Source of the DNA: Triops longicaudatus | Lineage: Eukaryota; Arthropoda; Branchiopoda; Notostraca; Triopsidae | Reading direction: 5' to 3' | DNA: 64,000 nt | Assembly: GCA_022885665.1 (NCBI GenBank) | Contig: JAGQDJ010000041.1 | Span: 248,001 to 312,000 of the forward strand | Part shown: positions 11,901 through 26,200 of the stretch, one piece after another | Position numbering within the stretch: the first letter of the stretch is position 1 | Layout: every line of letters starts with the position of its first letter | Notes under the pieces: model-generated | Database searches by the model: none | What the model saw: only the letters and a program-made list of their open reading frames with translations | Told to the model about the DNA's origin: nothing | Position numbers and translations under genes: made by a program

Positions 11901-14900
11901 AAACTCTATCTGTTCAAGCTATTTCTAAAATAAGTATCCTACCATTTTATACCTGTTCAAGAACCTCAGTAATTAGTATCACGATATAATGTACAAATAT
12001 GATTGGATCATGAAACAGCAAATTTTCAACTTTTTGCGCACACGGTTTTAGAGAATTTCTTTCTTTATTTTTTCAGACGAAAGAAGTTCCGCACAGCGTT
12101 TTTATGTTTATGTGAATTTAATATTGCTTATCTGGTGGACTCGATCTCACAAGTGACTGTTCCCCAATAGATTAGATGCACTATGTGCGCTGAGTGGGCA
12201 CACATCTACGGAAACGTACTCACACATGAAGAACACTTAATGATGGAAGCACTGGTGTGAATATACTTACTTCTAGTTCGGTCAGCTTCATCAGCTCATT
12301 TCCTGTTCAGTGTAGACTACTGTTACCAGAGCCCCATATGCTTATTCCGCGCGATTCTGACTGAGAAGGATGCCGAATATATGTGCTTATACGTAGATCC
12401 CGTAACGCAGGTTTGCGCAACATTTATCTCCCTACTAGCACTATTCCGCATGACCGTTCATGTGTAAAAGCGGTCCTTCTGTCATGATCTCCGATTTTTA
12501 TTTGTTGAAACGGATCTTAAAACGTTTCTTCTGGTGATTTACCTCAATCGATTTTGCACTCAACGACGTTCCAAGTTAATTTTTTGAGCACGACACTGGC
12601 AAAGGTCAAGTTATACCAGTAAGACGCATATTTCAGGTCTTTTGGTATGCTACTAACGATTTCAGAGACTTTCCAAAACCACCGGTATTCAGTTGGTGTT
12701 TCTTGCCAACTTTAGCAGTTGCAAGTAACTGCTGAAAAATACCGCACCACCGAAACACCTGCGTCTTCACGACTCATAGTTTTAATGATCTTGATAACGC
12801 TGAATATTTGCTAACGCAGCAAGATTATACACCTTGAACTGTTAAATCACAATTACTCTACTACTACGAAGAAAACATGAAGTTATTCTGGCTGAATCCT
12901 AGGCAAAAATCCCAAGTTTAAATAAGAACGTCTCGTTGCGGGACGACCTTCCATGATTCCTTTAAGATGACAGTGGAAAAATTTCCAAAAAGAGGTGCTC
13001 ACATGTTGCTGTATTATGAACAAGCGAAAAGGCAACAAACAATTAGTAATGCCATTGAATAGCTTTATCTTTCCTTCTGTTTTGCGAACGTTCTAAACTC
13101 CGTCTGCCTTTTGCGTCATCAAGAATTACCGCAAAGTTTTACAGCAAGTACTACTGAAAGTTACATGAGGTAAGCACTGTTTCTACAACTAAGGACAAAC
13201 TACTGAATGGAACAATTAACGAAAAGTAAACAGTAGCAGAAGGCATTAAAAGTTGATTTCAAACTCAGAACACAAAATAATCTTACCCATCGATGGTCAA
13301 ATCCTGCGCAAAGCCAACCGTACTGCGGATGATAGAACCACCATCATCTCTCCGCAATGGGCAATCCGCCACAATATGCTTTAGAACCTTGTAAGCGTAA
13401 CGCTACCGAGTTCAGGGGTTCCGTATGGTTTCATTGTTGCCGGGAATATTCCTCGATTACTTCGTCCACCCGAACGGAAAGCTCCGCCCTAAGACACACA
13501 CGAAGAGCCTTCATATAAAAGCTGAGCTCACATGTTCTGTATTTCATATCTTTTTCAATCTTCCTACAAAAATTAAGTGAATTGTGTGTAGTCTGTTTAA
13601 CCCATAACTGTGCTGTAGTTCAGTACTGATAGAAAATAATCAGGTAAACCAGAACTTCCTGCGCTCTTTTCTTTTATTCCTCATACTCAAATGGCATCAT
13701 CGTTCGAAATATTTGGTAATTTTTGTAAAGCGTTCAGTGCTTGTTTTACTGGTTGAGTGATTACACGAGAAATACTGTCAGGTGGGTGACAATTAAAGAA
13801 CATGCAGGTCTCTGTGCACAATAATATCTATGGCTGAGAAAACTCTAGTTAACTCGGTGAATTTACGTTAAGGTCGTTTGAACTGGATTTGCTTTGAGTT
13901 GGACCACGAAAATCAAACACTTTAACTGTACCGTACATTCGCTGGAATTGACCTATAAGAGTCCGTGACAAATTTATTGCCTATAAACACTTCAAAATAA
14001 GACGCAAATTTATGTCGGAAGTCAAGTAGCGTAATAAAGCGTTTCTGACCTACCCTCAGTTAAACTACTTACATGCTTTTCATTTAGGCTACACAGCAAA
14101 GTCGAAAAACTGCACGGTTTTCGTATTTCAGTTTACTTCGCTTTCAGTGAATGTGGATTGCGTATGTGTACTGAGAACGAGTTAAAGTCGTACCGTCTTA
14201 CATACAATAAATATATGTAGAGAAAAAAAGTAAAGCGACATTTTTTAAGAAATAGTAGTTTCCATTGTTTATGTGTCTGCTTGTTTTTTCTGAGATTGTG
14301 AAGATTTTGTATTTCCACTTAATCGTTTATTCATTTGCAAAACTTGAACAAACTTGAAAATTGCCTTACACTGTGTTTGTCAGTTTTTTATCTCCTCCCG
14401 AGAGTCATTAGGGGGGGGGGGATGCTTTGCTGCTGTGATCTGGGTATCACAATCATACTCACTTTAGCGCTTCCGTATTGGGAGGTAGTCCAGAACAGCA
14501 AAGCAAGTCACGGTTTTTGCGCTCATTAATAACAGAGAGAATTAGTGCGGCGATCCACATGCACCTTTCTTGTTGGTTGTAACCATAAACTATTACGTGT
14601 GCTTAGGCTATCAATCTCTAGCTAAGCACCTTAGACAAGCTCGAGTTTGTAGAGTCGTAACGCGGCGTTCTCTCATGCATTTCGTAACAGTTACCATACC
14701 ATACCAGTCAAACTACGGCGCCAGAAACGAGGACCTACATTAGCTCATGCATTTCACATGCTCGATCCGGAACGAAGAGCAGACCTGGCTTTACGGCACT
14801 TGCCGCCGAAAACCAACCTAGTCAAAACAACGAAAACATTGACACCTCAAAGTAACAATGACTTATCCTTGCACTTCCGTTTCTCCTTTTCTTGGTCACA

Positions 14901-14901
14901 G

Positions 14902-15724
14902 GGCCGAGGATGTCGGGAAGTTGGAAATCCTTCACGTTGATCTTGGTCGCGGTCTGTTTCGTCAGTGCTTGCCACGGATTAACACCAGAACCTATTGCGG
15001 AGGATCGAATCGACGGTCTCAATCAAGTAATTACAATTAACGACAATGACAAAAGTACTGACGACAAGAACGACAACTGTAGTAGCAATACAGCGTACTA
15101 ATTAATAATTAGATAACTAACTAAAAATAGGCGCAAGCCTTCCTTGGGAATAAAACAAAAAGTAATACTAGTAAGTAGGAAAAAAATCCTTTTTGGTTTG
15201 ACGTCGAATAACATAGGAATTACATAGATTGTAAATTACTTGTTTTTTTTTTTTAAAAAAACGACATAAAATTAACGTTGTTGAACAAATTTAACGTACT
15301 TGCTGCAGAAATTTAACGTTACTAGTTTTTGAATTAACAACTTATTTAATGGCGTATTAAAAGGTCTAAATTATGAAATATTTTGCAGAATGGCAAGCCA
15401 GCCAACAAGAATGGAGGCGGTTATAACAGCGGTTACGGGGCTCAAGGATATGGCGGAGGCGGAGGCGGAATTTGGGATGGACTTGTGGGATTTAAGTCCG
15501 TAGTATTGATTCTTACTTTGGCGGCATTGTTGGGAACAATAGCTTTGCTTTTACTCGGAGGTGGATCTTACGTTACCATTAACTTCGGCCGAAAGAAACG
15601 AGACCTAGACGGACAAGAACGCCGGCAATCTATGATGGATTTGCTCACTGCAGTTGTACGAAATAGTCTGGACGACGGTATCCAGGGTATCATCCAAACT
15701 TTGGCAGATGTTTTAGATGCGTAA
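14902..15724 (+). CDS. Small signal-peptide/membrane protein, DM4-less cluster member
   Basis: The exon model is a leader acceptor at 14,901 (long pyrimidine tract then cacag), coding exon 14,910-15,026, a 362-bp phase-0 intron, and exon 15,389-15,724, giving 150 residues. Residues 1-23 form a signal peptide ending ...VSACHG. An acidic linker, a Gly/Tyr-rich stretch (NGGGYNSGYGAQGYGGGG) and one membrane segment (about residues 72-92, VVLILTLAALLGTIALLLL) follow, then a basic RKKRDL motif and an amphipathic tail ending ...LADVLDA. The tail 'QSMMDLLTAVV' resembles the helix that opens the DM4/12 domain in the neighbours, but no cysteines follow. An AATAAA lies at about 15,984. The start is fixed by the signal peptide and the adjacent acceptor. 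Function is unknown; membership in the cluster family is inferred from architecture. Confidence 0.75.
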
Positions 15725-16421
15725 AACCAGACATCTGCCTTAGTTTTACAACGTGATAATGGCTTGCTAAGCTAACACAAAGCAGAAGGCGGGAAACGAA
15801 TTTCCGTTACGTGCATCGACGAGCAGCGCCCCAGTTCAGATACCTGTATATTTATTGCTTAATTTATTTGTACATTTGCACACTTCATTATTTCCTTACT
15901 TCGCACTTCTGCGGTGTGACGAACAAGCTGAATAACATAACAGACTGTAAATACGTCCACTTCGTGGTTTGGTCGTGACAAAAATAAATATAAAATATAC
16001 GAATACAAGAGTCAAAGAGTTGTCAAGGTTCCATACGGCAACGAATCATCCTTCGTAATGTCTCAAGAAACGATAGAGGTAACCTCAAACTAGATGTGAA
16101 CACCATCTGGCAGCAGCTATGTCAATCAAGTAGCAAGATCAGTATTGCATAGCTATTAGGATCATTCTCATTTGCCCACCTCGAATTTCCCGTTTTTAAG
16201 TATGAAAATTAATAATTCACTTTGCAATACATAATGTAACAAACTCATTTATATATCCATTTTATACTCAATCTTCACTTTAACCAAAGACACAGTAGCA
16301 TCATATGCAGCCATTATGCATGTAATGCACACAATGTAGGTTCCATTGAAAAATTGTGATTAAATTAAACTTGAAAAACCTTAATTATTCCAAAGCCTAA
16401 ATTTTATTTAAACATTAATAA

Positions 16422-16892
16422 ATGTCTCACTTAAATAGTGAAATTGTCGCATTTCAAATTAACTGCATTAAAGTAGCAGGCAAAACAAATAGGTCGGCTT
16501 TTAACAATAGTCAACGGGGTTGCCAATTTTTTTCGGTCCAGCAAACCAAACTCACCGGCAGAATTAACGAAATAAAATCACTGACCAGAAAAACAAACCA
16601 ACACTTTTTTTGGAAATTCAATCATTTTAATACAAAAATTTCAATTATAGTGCACACTCTCACAAAGATGATTTTACGCACTTTAGCTAATTTTAGAAAA
16701 GAGAAGTACGTTTGTTCTTGCACGACGCAATTTCTATTGATAGTCCGAAAACTTTCAGTTATAGAAAAATCATCAGAAGAGCAACATCAGGTACAAAGTG
16801 CCCTGGATTTTTTACATATATTCCAAGTAAAAAGCAGTTCAACGAATTGGCAGTACGTTTTTTCATCGTGTCATTGTGTGATTTCGGAATAG
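16422..16892 (+). other. Unassigned 156-codon open frame
   Basis: The longest frame in this gene-poor stretch. It has no signal peptide, membrane segment or repeated motif, and no family is recognised. The composition (Lys, Asn, Phe, Ile rich) is what random AT-rich DNA gives. A second frame overlaps its 3' half. It may be a relic of a mobile element or chance. Confidence 0.12.
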
Positions 16893-16988
16893 AGTTGACA
16901 TCAAATTGAACCGAAAGTAGAAAGTGATAGGCAGTCAACTATTCTTGTACTTTGTGACGTTTCTAGAATATTCGCTTCTAGCCGTTTA

Positions 16989-17293
16989 AGGTCTCCACAC
17001 ACTGAAGTGTCTAAGCCCATAAGGATAAGCACCTCATAGACATCAACGTGTCTATCGGTCATATTCTAGGAAACAATAGGAGGAGATCAGAAAAGGGAAA
17101 AGAAGGGAGGACTAACCACGTTGATGCGATTCATTTTGTCCTTATCTTCTAAATTGTCCAGCCCCCTTCTTTTAACGTGCTGTCCATAGCTAGTTGCAGA
17201 AAAGTTCCACTGCTTGCTAACTGAAGGTAAGGGACGGTATAGATACTTTCTTGGGGACTTAGGCATCCATAGGCACTCAGTGTGAAGAGACCT
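16989..17293 (-). mobile_element. PIF/Harbinger-like MITE, copy 1
   Basis: A 305-bp element with imperfect terminal inverted repeats (AGGTCTC... and ...GTGTGAAGAGACCT) flanked by a TTA duplication (16,986-16,988 and 17,294-17,296). A second copy lies in opposite orientation at 34,192-34,500 and shares most of its length, including segments about GATAAGCAC, CATATTCTAGGA, AACGTGCTGTCCA and AAAGTTCCACTGCT. The 3-bp TWA target duplication is the hallmark of the PIF/Harbinger superfamily. No transposase is encoded. Confidence 0.85.
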
Positions 17294-20200
17294 TTACACA
17301 CATCTCACTTTTCCGTTATGTAACTGCTTTCAGAAGGTTTTAATACAGCATACACTTAATACAACTTAATTGCGCTTGTTTATAGTTTCCCTTGTTCACA
17401 AATTTATTAAACTGAACGTAACTGAACTACATTTAGGAGTGTTTTTATACGCTGTAATTTTCTTATATTCATAAGCTTAATCGGCTTCCAAACAATGCCA
17501 TGCGAATGCTTTATTCCACACCTGTTTGATTTAATGTTGTAGCATATAAGCACGCATTTATGTGTGATTAGGCTCGATGCAGTCAAGTTAGTTCGGGAAT
17601 AACAAAAATAAAATTAAGGCGGTGGCAGCTGCTATAACCGAAAAGTGCGCAAACATATTTGTATAACTGTATAGGGTATATGGCCGAGCAAGTTTCAAAG
17701 AAGGGTTTTGGAACGGGTCACAATTCCTGAACGGAATTTTTCGTTCCTTTGCCAAAATCTGTCTGCAACCAGAGGAACGAAGCTCAGACTAAAGCTAGCA
17801 GAAGAACAGAATAAAGCAGTGCCGGAAAAGTGGCCCATCATGATATCTTGTTTCAAATACGTAATATTTCGAGGTATATACGCTGGTTTTACGCAAGAAT
17901 TTGTTGGTGCAAATCTTAACCGAAACAAACCAAAAATAAACCAACAAACCAAACCAAATTTTCATAAAACAAGGTCCTCAGAAACAAACTATTTTCCTAA
18001 TTTTTGGCTTGGAAAAAAACATTTGGCAACTCTGATGGTAAACTAACGGAAATTTCAGTTTAAGGAAAGATTTTCTGACAACAAACGTGTTACTTTGAGA
18101 GACGTGAGAATAACAAACGCTTGCAGGTTTACCACTGTAAAGTAATCTACTAGAATACCGTTTTGGAAACATGTGCAATCATATTCTTTGCAGTAATAAT
18201 ACCGATTTTGAAACATTATTACGATATGAAAAACATTTAAATTAATTTTTGTTTACTAAGATTTTCGTAAATACAGAAACACTGATAAAGAATAAAGGAA
18301 ATTGGCAGTTTTGATTACTAACAAATCAGTTAGTTGGAAATGACGTACGCTGATGGAAAGTTGAACACACAATCGAAATTCCTGAGCGAAGATTTTTAAC
18401 CACAATGTCCGGAAAGAACATTTAATAAAATAAGACTCCAAGCTCCATGCACCCTTTGAATTTCAATAATTGCCGTACCTAGGATTTTGTAGGGGGAGGA
18501 ATATGCATTTTTTTAACACTTGCTAGTCCTATGCTTACCATGATAAATTAAAATTTCGGCGATGGTTTAAAGACAGCAATCCCTCTTGAGTATGGGTGTG
18601 AATTTCTATGAACTTAATACTTTCATCTCGTATCTTGAGACAGCCTCGTGAAGGGAAGAATATGACAATTTCTTCTAGCCATCTAGTGACAATGCGCACA
18701 TCTACGTGTTTTAATCTAAAAAGTACTAGTACTTTCTGCGGCTAACAGGTGGCGTGAAGGCTTTATATTTTGTACTAGTACATTTTTTGGAAAAAAAATA
18801 GTTCGTTAAAAAAAAAAACGATATGATGTGCTGCCTCTGTGTTTACACAATCTCTTCAAAGCAACGAATGAATCGTGCAAGTGCAAAAAATACAAAAAAA
18901 CTATTACAGTAGCGCCGTTTTACCGTTCGCTGATTTTCAATTACTACGTTCATCAGAGGCTGTTAAGTCGAGTTCATAACAGCGGTATTCTAAGCGTCAC
19001 AGAAGCAAATACTCATTTAGTTCGAGGACTTCATTTGGTACTGAAGGTGTATCGTACACTGATTGCATAGTTTTGTTACATTATTATATTTACATTTCGT
19101 TACAAAAACTGATCGGCGTTATATTTATTCCCTCCAATTCTGTGGAAAATGGCTGCTCGGAATAATGGGAACACATGCTGTTCCTGACGGCTGGAAGAAC
19201 GCCATTACCACGACCGTTCGGACATTGAGAAACATAGGAATTGCCAAATTTTTAAAATGGCGAAATAATCGTGCATTCCTATTGTTAGGTTAAGGATAAG
19301 GTAAGCTGCGGGTTACTAGAGGAATCTCTGGAATACACTGGAACTTGTAGGTCGAATATTACGACACCAACAACAAAAAGATCTATTCGACTGTTTTTCG
19401 CTGACGCGAGTGTCACCGAACTTTACCCTTACCTAGTAACAACGATCATAAAATCGAGACGGATTGGACAGAGGCAAAAAGAAAACGTTCTTTCTTCCGT
19501 AACACATGTTAACATAGGGCTACGTCAATATTGGCAAAACTGCAATATTGGGGAGCAGGTGAGTGTAACCTGAATCGAGTTTTCTGTTAAAGTATATCGA
19601 TTTTGCTTTTTAAAGATCCTGAAGCATGTGAAATACTGACTGACTGCAAAATATCACCCATTATCATCACCCGTTTTCGATCTTTCAAGCTGTCTTTCAG
19701 ACAGCCGGGGGAGCCGTTTTCCATTAGTCAGGAAGTGTCCGATAAGTAAGTCGATCAGGTTAAAATATGTCGGAGGTTAGTTTCTGTAAGACGGTTACAC
19801 GGCACAATCAGCCAATTGGCACTTCCTCTACTCATGCTGATAAAATTTTAAATTTCTCATTAAACTGAACCTTACTGAGTCATTTTCGAATTAAGGCTGG
19901 GTCCTTTCAGATCATGTATCACAAGTGGACATAATCAACTTTAAGAAAATATAGTACAAATCCGATTTGTTAACCAGTCGGTTCGGAGGTAAGTTGATAA
20001 GTCAGATAGTTGGCAAAATCAGATTCACGTGCAATGGGGAAGATTGTTAGAGAACCACAAGTTAAAAAAAAATCGAAAATGTGCTGTATTTAGTACTTTA
20101 ATTATACTTTTGTTACAAGAAAATCTCACAGTAAAATATGTTTTCCACCGAGATTTAATTAATCCGGAGTTTTCATAACCGGGGTTCACAAAAGTGGAGT

Positions 20201-23200
20201 TCTACTGTAAGTAAACAGTAGTTCGAAAAGGTCCATATAGAGGCACTTCACAACATACGGATTTTTATTTCCTGTCTAGGTCAGTGCCTCCACGCGGGAC
20301 ACAACTGTAAATCCTATATTTTGATATTTTTAGAAACCTACTCAAGATCAATCAATGACATTCACTTTTTTAACTACACTATAAAGCCTCTTTAGAATGA
20401 ACCCTGTATAAAACAAACTATTTTATTGTTAGAATGAACACTGTATAGTAATTCTCAATAAAAATGATCCGAACGAACTCTCCTGTACTTAACACCACGG
20501 CAGTTACGTGAGCCCATTCCACTCGAAGATATTTCGAACGTTTTTGACCCGCTACCCATGCTTGAGTTCCAGGTGGCGTGCGCTTAGCATAGAGCTGGTT
20601 TGTTTCGGTCGTTTTTATTGGGAAGTACTGTACTCAGTAAACGAGTTTTAAATGGTCCCAGTCGAATGCTTATGTAATTGTTCAGGGAGAATCACCTGTT
20701 GTAAAGAATTTACAAGTGGCGAATTTTTGCCTGCAATGCGTAAATATTTTGGCCGCTATGGTATCAATATTTTAACTGAGACTGAAAGCGTTTATTGTAT
20801 GTACAACTTACGCAATAAATGCTGAATTATTATTAGCTTCTGAAATAAATTTGTTAAGAAAATTTGTTGTTTAAGTAACGAGACTAACGGTAAGCCATAT
20901 ACTTTATTTCTGAACATCGTGAGCTGATATTATATGATATAGTGAACTCTCTTTTGGTCCTCCTGGAGGTTCGTGACAGCGGGTTTTTACTGTACTAGTA
21001 TTCTGCATGTTTAGGCTAACTCTTTGCTGTAGTACTATTCCGTATGTTTGCTCTTCGCTCGTGGCAATTTTACTTGTTTGTAATAGCTCGTCTTGTGCTC
21101 GTTCTATATTTTAAACATTCCAACTACCCCTAGTAACTCTTACCTGCTCGTTACTGAAAGGTTACCTTCCATTCCACATTGAAACGGCCAGTCCATTTTA
21201 TTGGTTGATCTTCCAGGAAGTCGCTTTAAACTATTCTCGTTGGCAGCAAATAAATTAAGCGTCAGTTGCAAATGTAAGCACTTATACAATTTTTAACACG
21301 TTAGTGTAAGAAACTTTCAACTTGCGTTCAAGTTAGCCTAGGTCGTCGAGTCCCCACAATAAAACCGGCTTTTTTTTTAAAAAAAAAAGGAGAAAAACCT
21401 GCTGCGTTAGTTCTCGCGGCCTTACCTTAAATAGACCGAAACTTCCCGACTTCGCTGTCGTTCGTTCACACATATAATGTAACACTTAAAGCGGCTTTAA
21501 ATGACATAGCTTAGCTTGCATAATAGAAAGTTCAAAACACCATATTTGACCTGCTTTAGGTCTCGCAATAAATCTTACCTTTAAATTAATTTACTCTTGC
21601 TGCTTGTGTAAGACTATCATTAACTTACAATAGCACTTCACCTAAAGCTTTCCCATCCCAAAGCATCCAGAGTCTTAATTAGTAGGACCGAAGGTACAAA
21701 GCGATTTTATTAAAAGACCTCCGGCAAAGTTGCTCTTCGAAAACGCTTTCATGTTGAAGCCCGTTTACTTAATTGTATTTTTTTTTTGTCTCGTTGCACA
21801 GTGACAAACTTTGATTCCTTCGACGTGTGGAAGAAGTTCACAGAAAAAAGACAATAGCCCACCCGATGCAAGACCCATTCACGAAATTTAGCATAACTTT
21901 CTGTGGTTGTATTCGAAACAACTTCTTGTAGCTTTAAGGAATATGTACAGAACAGAGTACAAATATGACACCAGTTGTCGTCAAACTGGGAGCCGTGGAG
22001 CTTGGGAAAAAATCAGATATTGTTCACTAGCAACGAACACATAATTTTGAAAAAAAAAAAAAAACTGGACATGGCATAACGGCTATTAAAAAAACAGAAT
22101 TGCCAATGCTGTAAAATCAAAAGTAAACACTATATGAATGATTCATAATCATGGCGTTTGATTTCTAAATCTGACAAGTTTAAGCTGCAGGAAGCGTAAT
22201 AGAGTAGTCAAAACTTATAGTAGAACTCCAATTTTACCAATTACTGCAGATCAACTGCTAAGACAAAATACAACATAATCTGACGTACATTTTAGAGACG
22301 TAAAACGAGCTTGTAAACTCTGAGGCGATAGTCGAACTAAGCTGCATATTTCATTATTTTGGTTGCACTTGATTAGCTATTGTGAGTTCACCGGACTCCG
22401 TATTATTCAATAGGAAGGTGATAGTTTGAGCTACATTTACTTAAAGGTACACTTATCGGAAAAGTTGTGCAAATACCGCGGTTGACACTGTTACTGAAAC
22501 CTATGTAAACAGAGCTGAGAAGTCACACTAGCGGCTTCACAAATGTATGGTGCCGTTTATGATTATAAACTACATTAGAAAGCCGCGGTAGTTTAGTCTA
22601 TATTCAAGGGAATCGCAGACCAAAAATATCTGACAACCATGGAAATAAAGGACACTTAAAGTTAAACATTTGCAGTCTGAACCTTTCCATTCCTTGCCGC
22701 TGTTTCATTTCAAAGCCGAAGAAAGGATGAAGTTGCTACTTCACTTCTAGCTCTTTCAAAGGACTATCACATTATAATACTGCGGAAAAGATTTTTTAAA
22801 GTCCCGCATCGCTTGTATCTTAGGCGTTCTTTTCCACAACGCTTTTGTTTGATTCATTATAAAACCGTAAGGGGAATGAAGTAGCTACTTGAGGACTACT
22901 TCTTTCAATAGACTCCAACATTGTTAACATTTGCGTGAAACGTCTCCCGCATTATATCTTTACAATAAACATGACAACAAGCCAATTTCGACGTAAATAA
23001 ACCTCCTGTGGCTTCTTTAACCCACTCTAATTCAGCTTTGTCATGCGTGCAACTATGTTGAATAGAACAGGAAAATAAACATTTTTCAATGCCTATTGTT
23101 ACACACCTACTCCACGCGACCGAGTAAATGTGACCATTGATTTACTAAATGCTTTTTTAAATTGAGGAAACTTTTATATCTCTTTAATCTGTGAAAATAG

Positions 23201-26200
23201 TTGACTTCTGTTTACACGGCTTTCATGATCTCAGCTATATCACAAACCTAAAACAACTTACCTATGCAACATTCCACTGTATCCAGTCCTCGACTTAAAA
23301 ACCTTAAATTTCCCAGATTTTTGTAAAACTATTCCGTCTCATGAGCACCCTAATCTGCATAATTACAAATGTGGTACGTATTTGCAGACAAAAAAAAATG
23401 ACGCTCGTTGCCTGGAGTCTAACAAGGCACTTTAGTACGACTAACTGAATTCGTCATGCTGCTTTTTTCTTTCGGATTTCGACCAAGAATAGGAGTGTTT
23501 AAAGACTGTTGATTACACTAGCTTTGCGCGGTCTATTACGCTAACGTCTTCCTAGCCACCTTTTTATAATGCTCCTTTCGTAAGATCGAAGCGCTTTCGG
23601 CGTGGGTGACCTATAAATACGAAATACCACAACTGGTCAAGGAACATTCGGCTCAGACGGCCTCTAAAATAGGGATACCACCTCTATAGAGAAGTCACCC
23701 TAGCCGTCTGAAAATATGCGACTTTTCGCTTACGGGATGGTTCTTCCCCGTGACCCAGTAACCTTCCTACGCCGTGGTATGCCCCAAAGTTTGAACGGAC
23801 TCGAAAACTTGTAAGCACTCTATAGACAAGGAGCTATAAAGCCAAGCCTCTTTCGCCTTCTTCTACCCTAGAACTATCCAACCTGTTGTAACCATCGCCT
23901 AACTTAATGACATAACGGTATCCCACCTTCCTCACCGTAACCCGGGGTTGACGTGCAACGGCGGATACCGGCAGTACGGGTGACCTGGTCCCCTTGAAGA
24001 GATCCTTGGCTTTGGTGCGAAAGCTACCTGCGATGGAGTTTCAGCTGCGAAAATCCTCTATTTCGTCAACATTCTTTTAATATCCCTGAACCTGCTGTAC
24101 AGAAAATAAAAAAAAAAGTTTTTCTTCCCGCAGGAGAGCAAGAGAGCTATCCCATAATACCTTGACCACGACCTTAACATAATGTAACCCATCTCTGGGA
24201 TTCTTTCCCTGATTTATTTTATTTACTTAGTTTTGCCGAGTGTGACTAGGTTTTCAAAATAGAGGCACACATGACGAAAATTTAAAAAAAAATCTTGTGA
24301 TTAAACTAGCCATTTCGTGGTTATAAAACGCAGTTGAAATTGGGTCCTCAGAAGTAGAATGGTCTTCTTTCTCTGCAAAGAAGTTTGATCACTTTGACAT
24401 TCCTCCACCTGTCACGGGTCTGTCTACTTTTTTACTCCTTACAGTCATGTCTCGGCAGACGGGACCCTCTTCCGTCAATAATAAAATGTTGACGAAAGAA
24501 AAACGCCAGGATATATGCTCCTGTTAACATAGGGCACTTGAATCAAGGTGGAGTGCTGGGTATGGAAGAGGAAACGCTTTGTCGCTCGTCAAAATTCTCT
24601 TCAAAGTAACAATTGTTGGGTTAACCCTGCCCCGTTAAATGGTAAATGCAATTTAAGAAAATATTTTTCATGCAATGTTTCTGCGGCACCACTTCCGCAT
24701 TGTATACTTTCACGGCTGTCAGCGACCTTATGCCGTTGAAACAGGCGCAGTAACATCCTTGGCACAGGTTTCGAACAGCTTATATGTGAGAAGCGTCGGC
24801 ACGGCCATGAATTCCTGAAATCTGACAGCCTTGACCTGACTTACTGTTCGAGACAAGCCTCGAATCTTTGCTGGTAGTATATTTTCGATGTGAAGGTAAA
24901 TGAGGCTCACACAGAGCAGCACCAGAGGCCTTCTAGGTATGCAAACTAGAGCCCAACCGCCGATGGATTTTGGGCTTTACCACGCTCTCGAGCCAAATGT
25001 TGACCAAAAAGTGTGGTATGGCCCCCGAGCGGTTCCGACATTGACTTTCGACCTACAAAGTCTGGCGTACCCATCTGCGTCTCCCATTTGCATAACTGAC
25101 CCGTTAGGTTACTCAAGAAGTGGATTGGCATTGCCCCATTGTCGTGTAACGCAACGCTACGCTGAAAGTCTATCGAACACTGATAACAAGGCTTTTACAG
25201 AGCCTTAGTTCACATTCCTTGGACAGCGATCGTTGTACTTCCATGTTTGTTCGCATATAAAACGACTTATGAAGGAAACTTTGAAAGAATGTTAGCACGC
25301 GTAGTGTCTGGCACTTATTGTGGGAAGCCTCTAATTTGAAACATCTAATTAAACATTAGCGGGAATTCTTACACGCGGATAAACACGGCACATTACAAAA
25401 AAATATAAATAAAAAATAAAATAGCCACATAAAAATATGTAAATATTTACTCAAAGTTGTTCGTCTTTTCTTAAGTTTTTCTTATCTGATGACCTACTAC
25501 ATTCTTTTCTCAGTATTAGAATGTTGGCACTCGCATCCCTGAATCAGTGAAATTCCCCTATGAAATGGTTTGCTCAGAGGCACGAATCCAGTCCGTCATA
25601 CCGGATGGGTCTCCCTCGTTACTTTTTGTGAAGATGAAAAGTAACGCCCAAATAAAAGTTGCTTCACATCCCATAAAGCCAAAAAGCTTTCTCTGACTAA
25701 GCGAAGGTAACTTTTCTTTCCTGGTTTTACTTTTCAGAACCAGGAAGAAGAGTTAAAAACAAACGTGGAAGACACTGAGAGCCACGCCGTGCAGGGCTTT
25801 ACGCTCTTCGACGACGTACACGAGCCCAACCCAATGCTTTCTCCATTTTTCCCCGTGGTCAATCACCCTGACGTGTTTTTGTGAGTTGATAAGACCTGAA
25901 ACGATTTCAATACGCAAGACGCTGAAGCACGTGAAAAAAAAGGACTTGAAAATCCAGCAAAACCACTTTCAAACTTGGTCTTACATTACCCATTACGTTT
26001 GTAACGAGAAAACGTTCATTACACTGACATATATAACAGTCCGGCCATCATGCTTCCTAAATTCACGGAACCAGTTATTACCAAAGGTTTATCAAAGCCC
26101 CGTTTTTTTTTTTTAATTTGACCGACAAAGCTCAGTTTAGTTTTGCGCCACCTGTCCTTCCGTAAAGCTTTACAACAGTCGCGTGAATCAACCAAATTAG

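Larger units (their letters stand above)
4102..14900. other. Intergenic, no gene recognised
   Basis: About 10.8 kb with no convincing coding region. It contains an orphan core promoter candidate (4,244-4,275), a perfect 9-bp inverted repeat (4,469-4,506), a simple A/T tract (about 5,572-5,633), a copy of the interspersed repeat (5,883-5,935), and several short stretches ending in 'ggttttaccgta'-like sequence (around 6,010-6,035 and 6,110-6,135) that resemble DNA-transposon ends. A 120-codon frame at 7,254-7,616 (minus) has no recognisable content. Confidence 0.55.

Noticed and set aside
15719..15728. Possible phase-2 donor GC|GTAAAA at the end of the 14.9-kb gene, implying a hidden DM4/12 exon
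   Set aside because: The base before GT is C, the donor is weak, and no cysteine-pair exon follows before the AATAAA near 15,984.
24900..25208. Overlapping frames on both strands in a GC-richer patch
   Set aside because: No family resemblance; the higher GC alone lengthens random frames.
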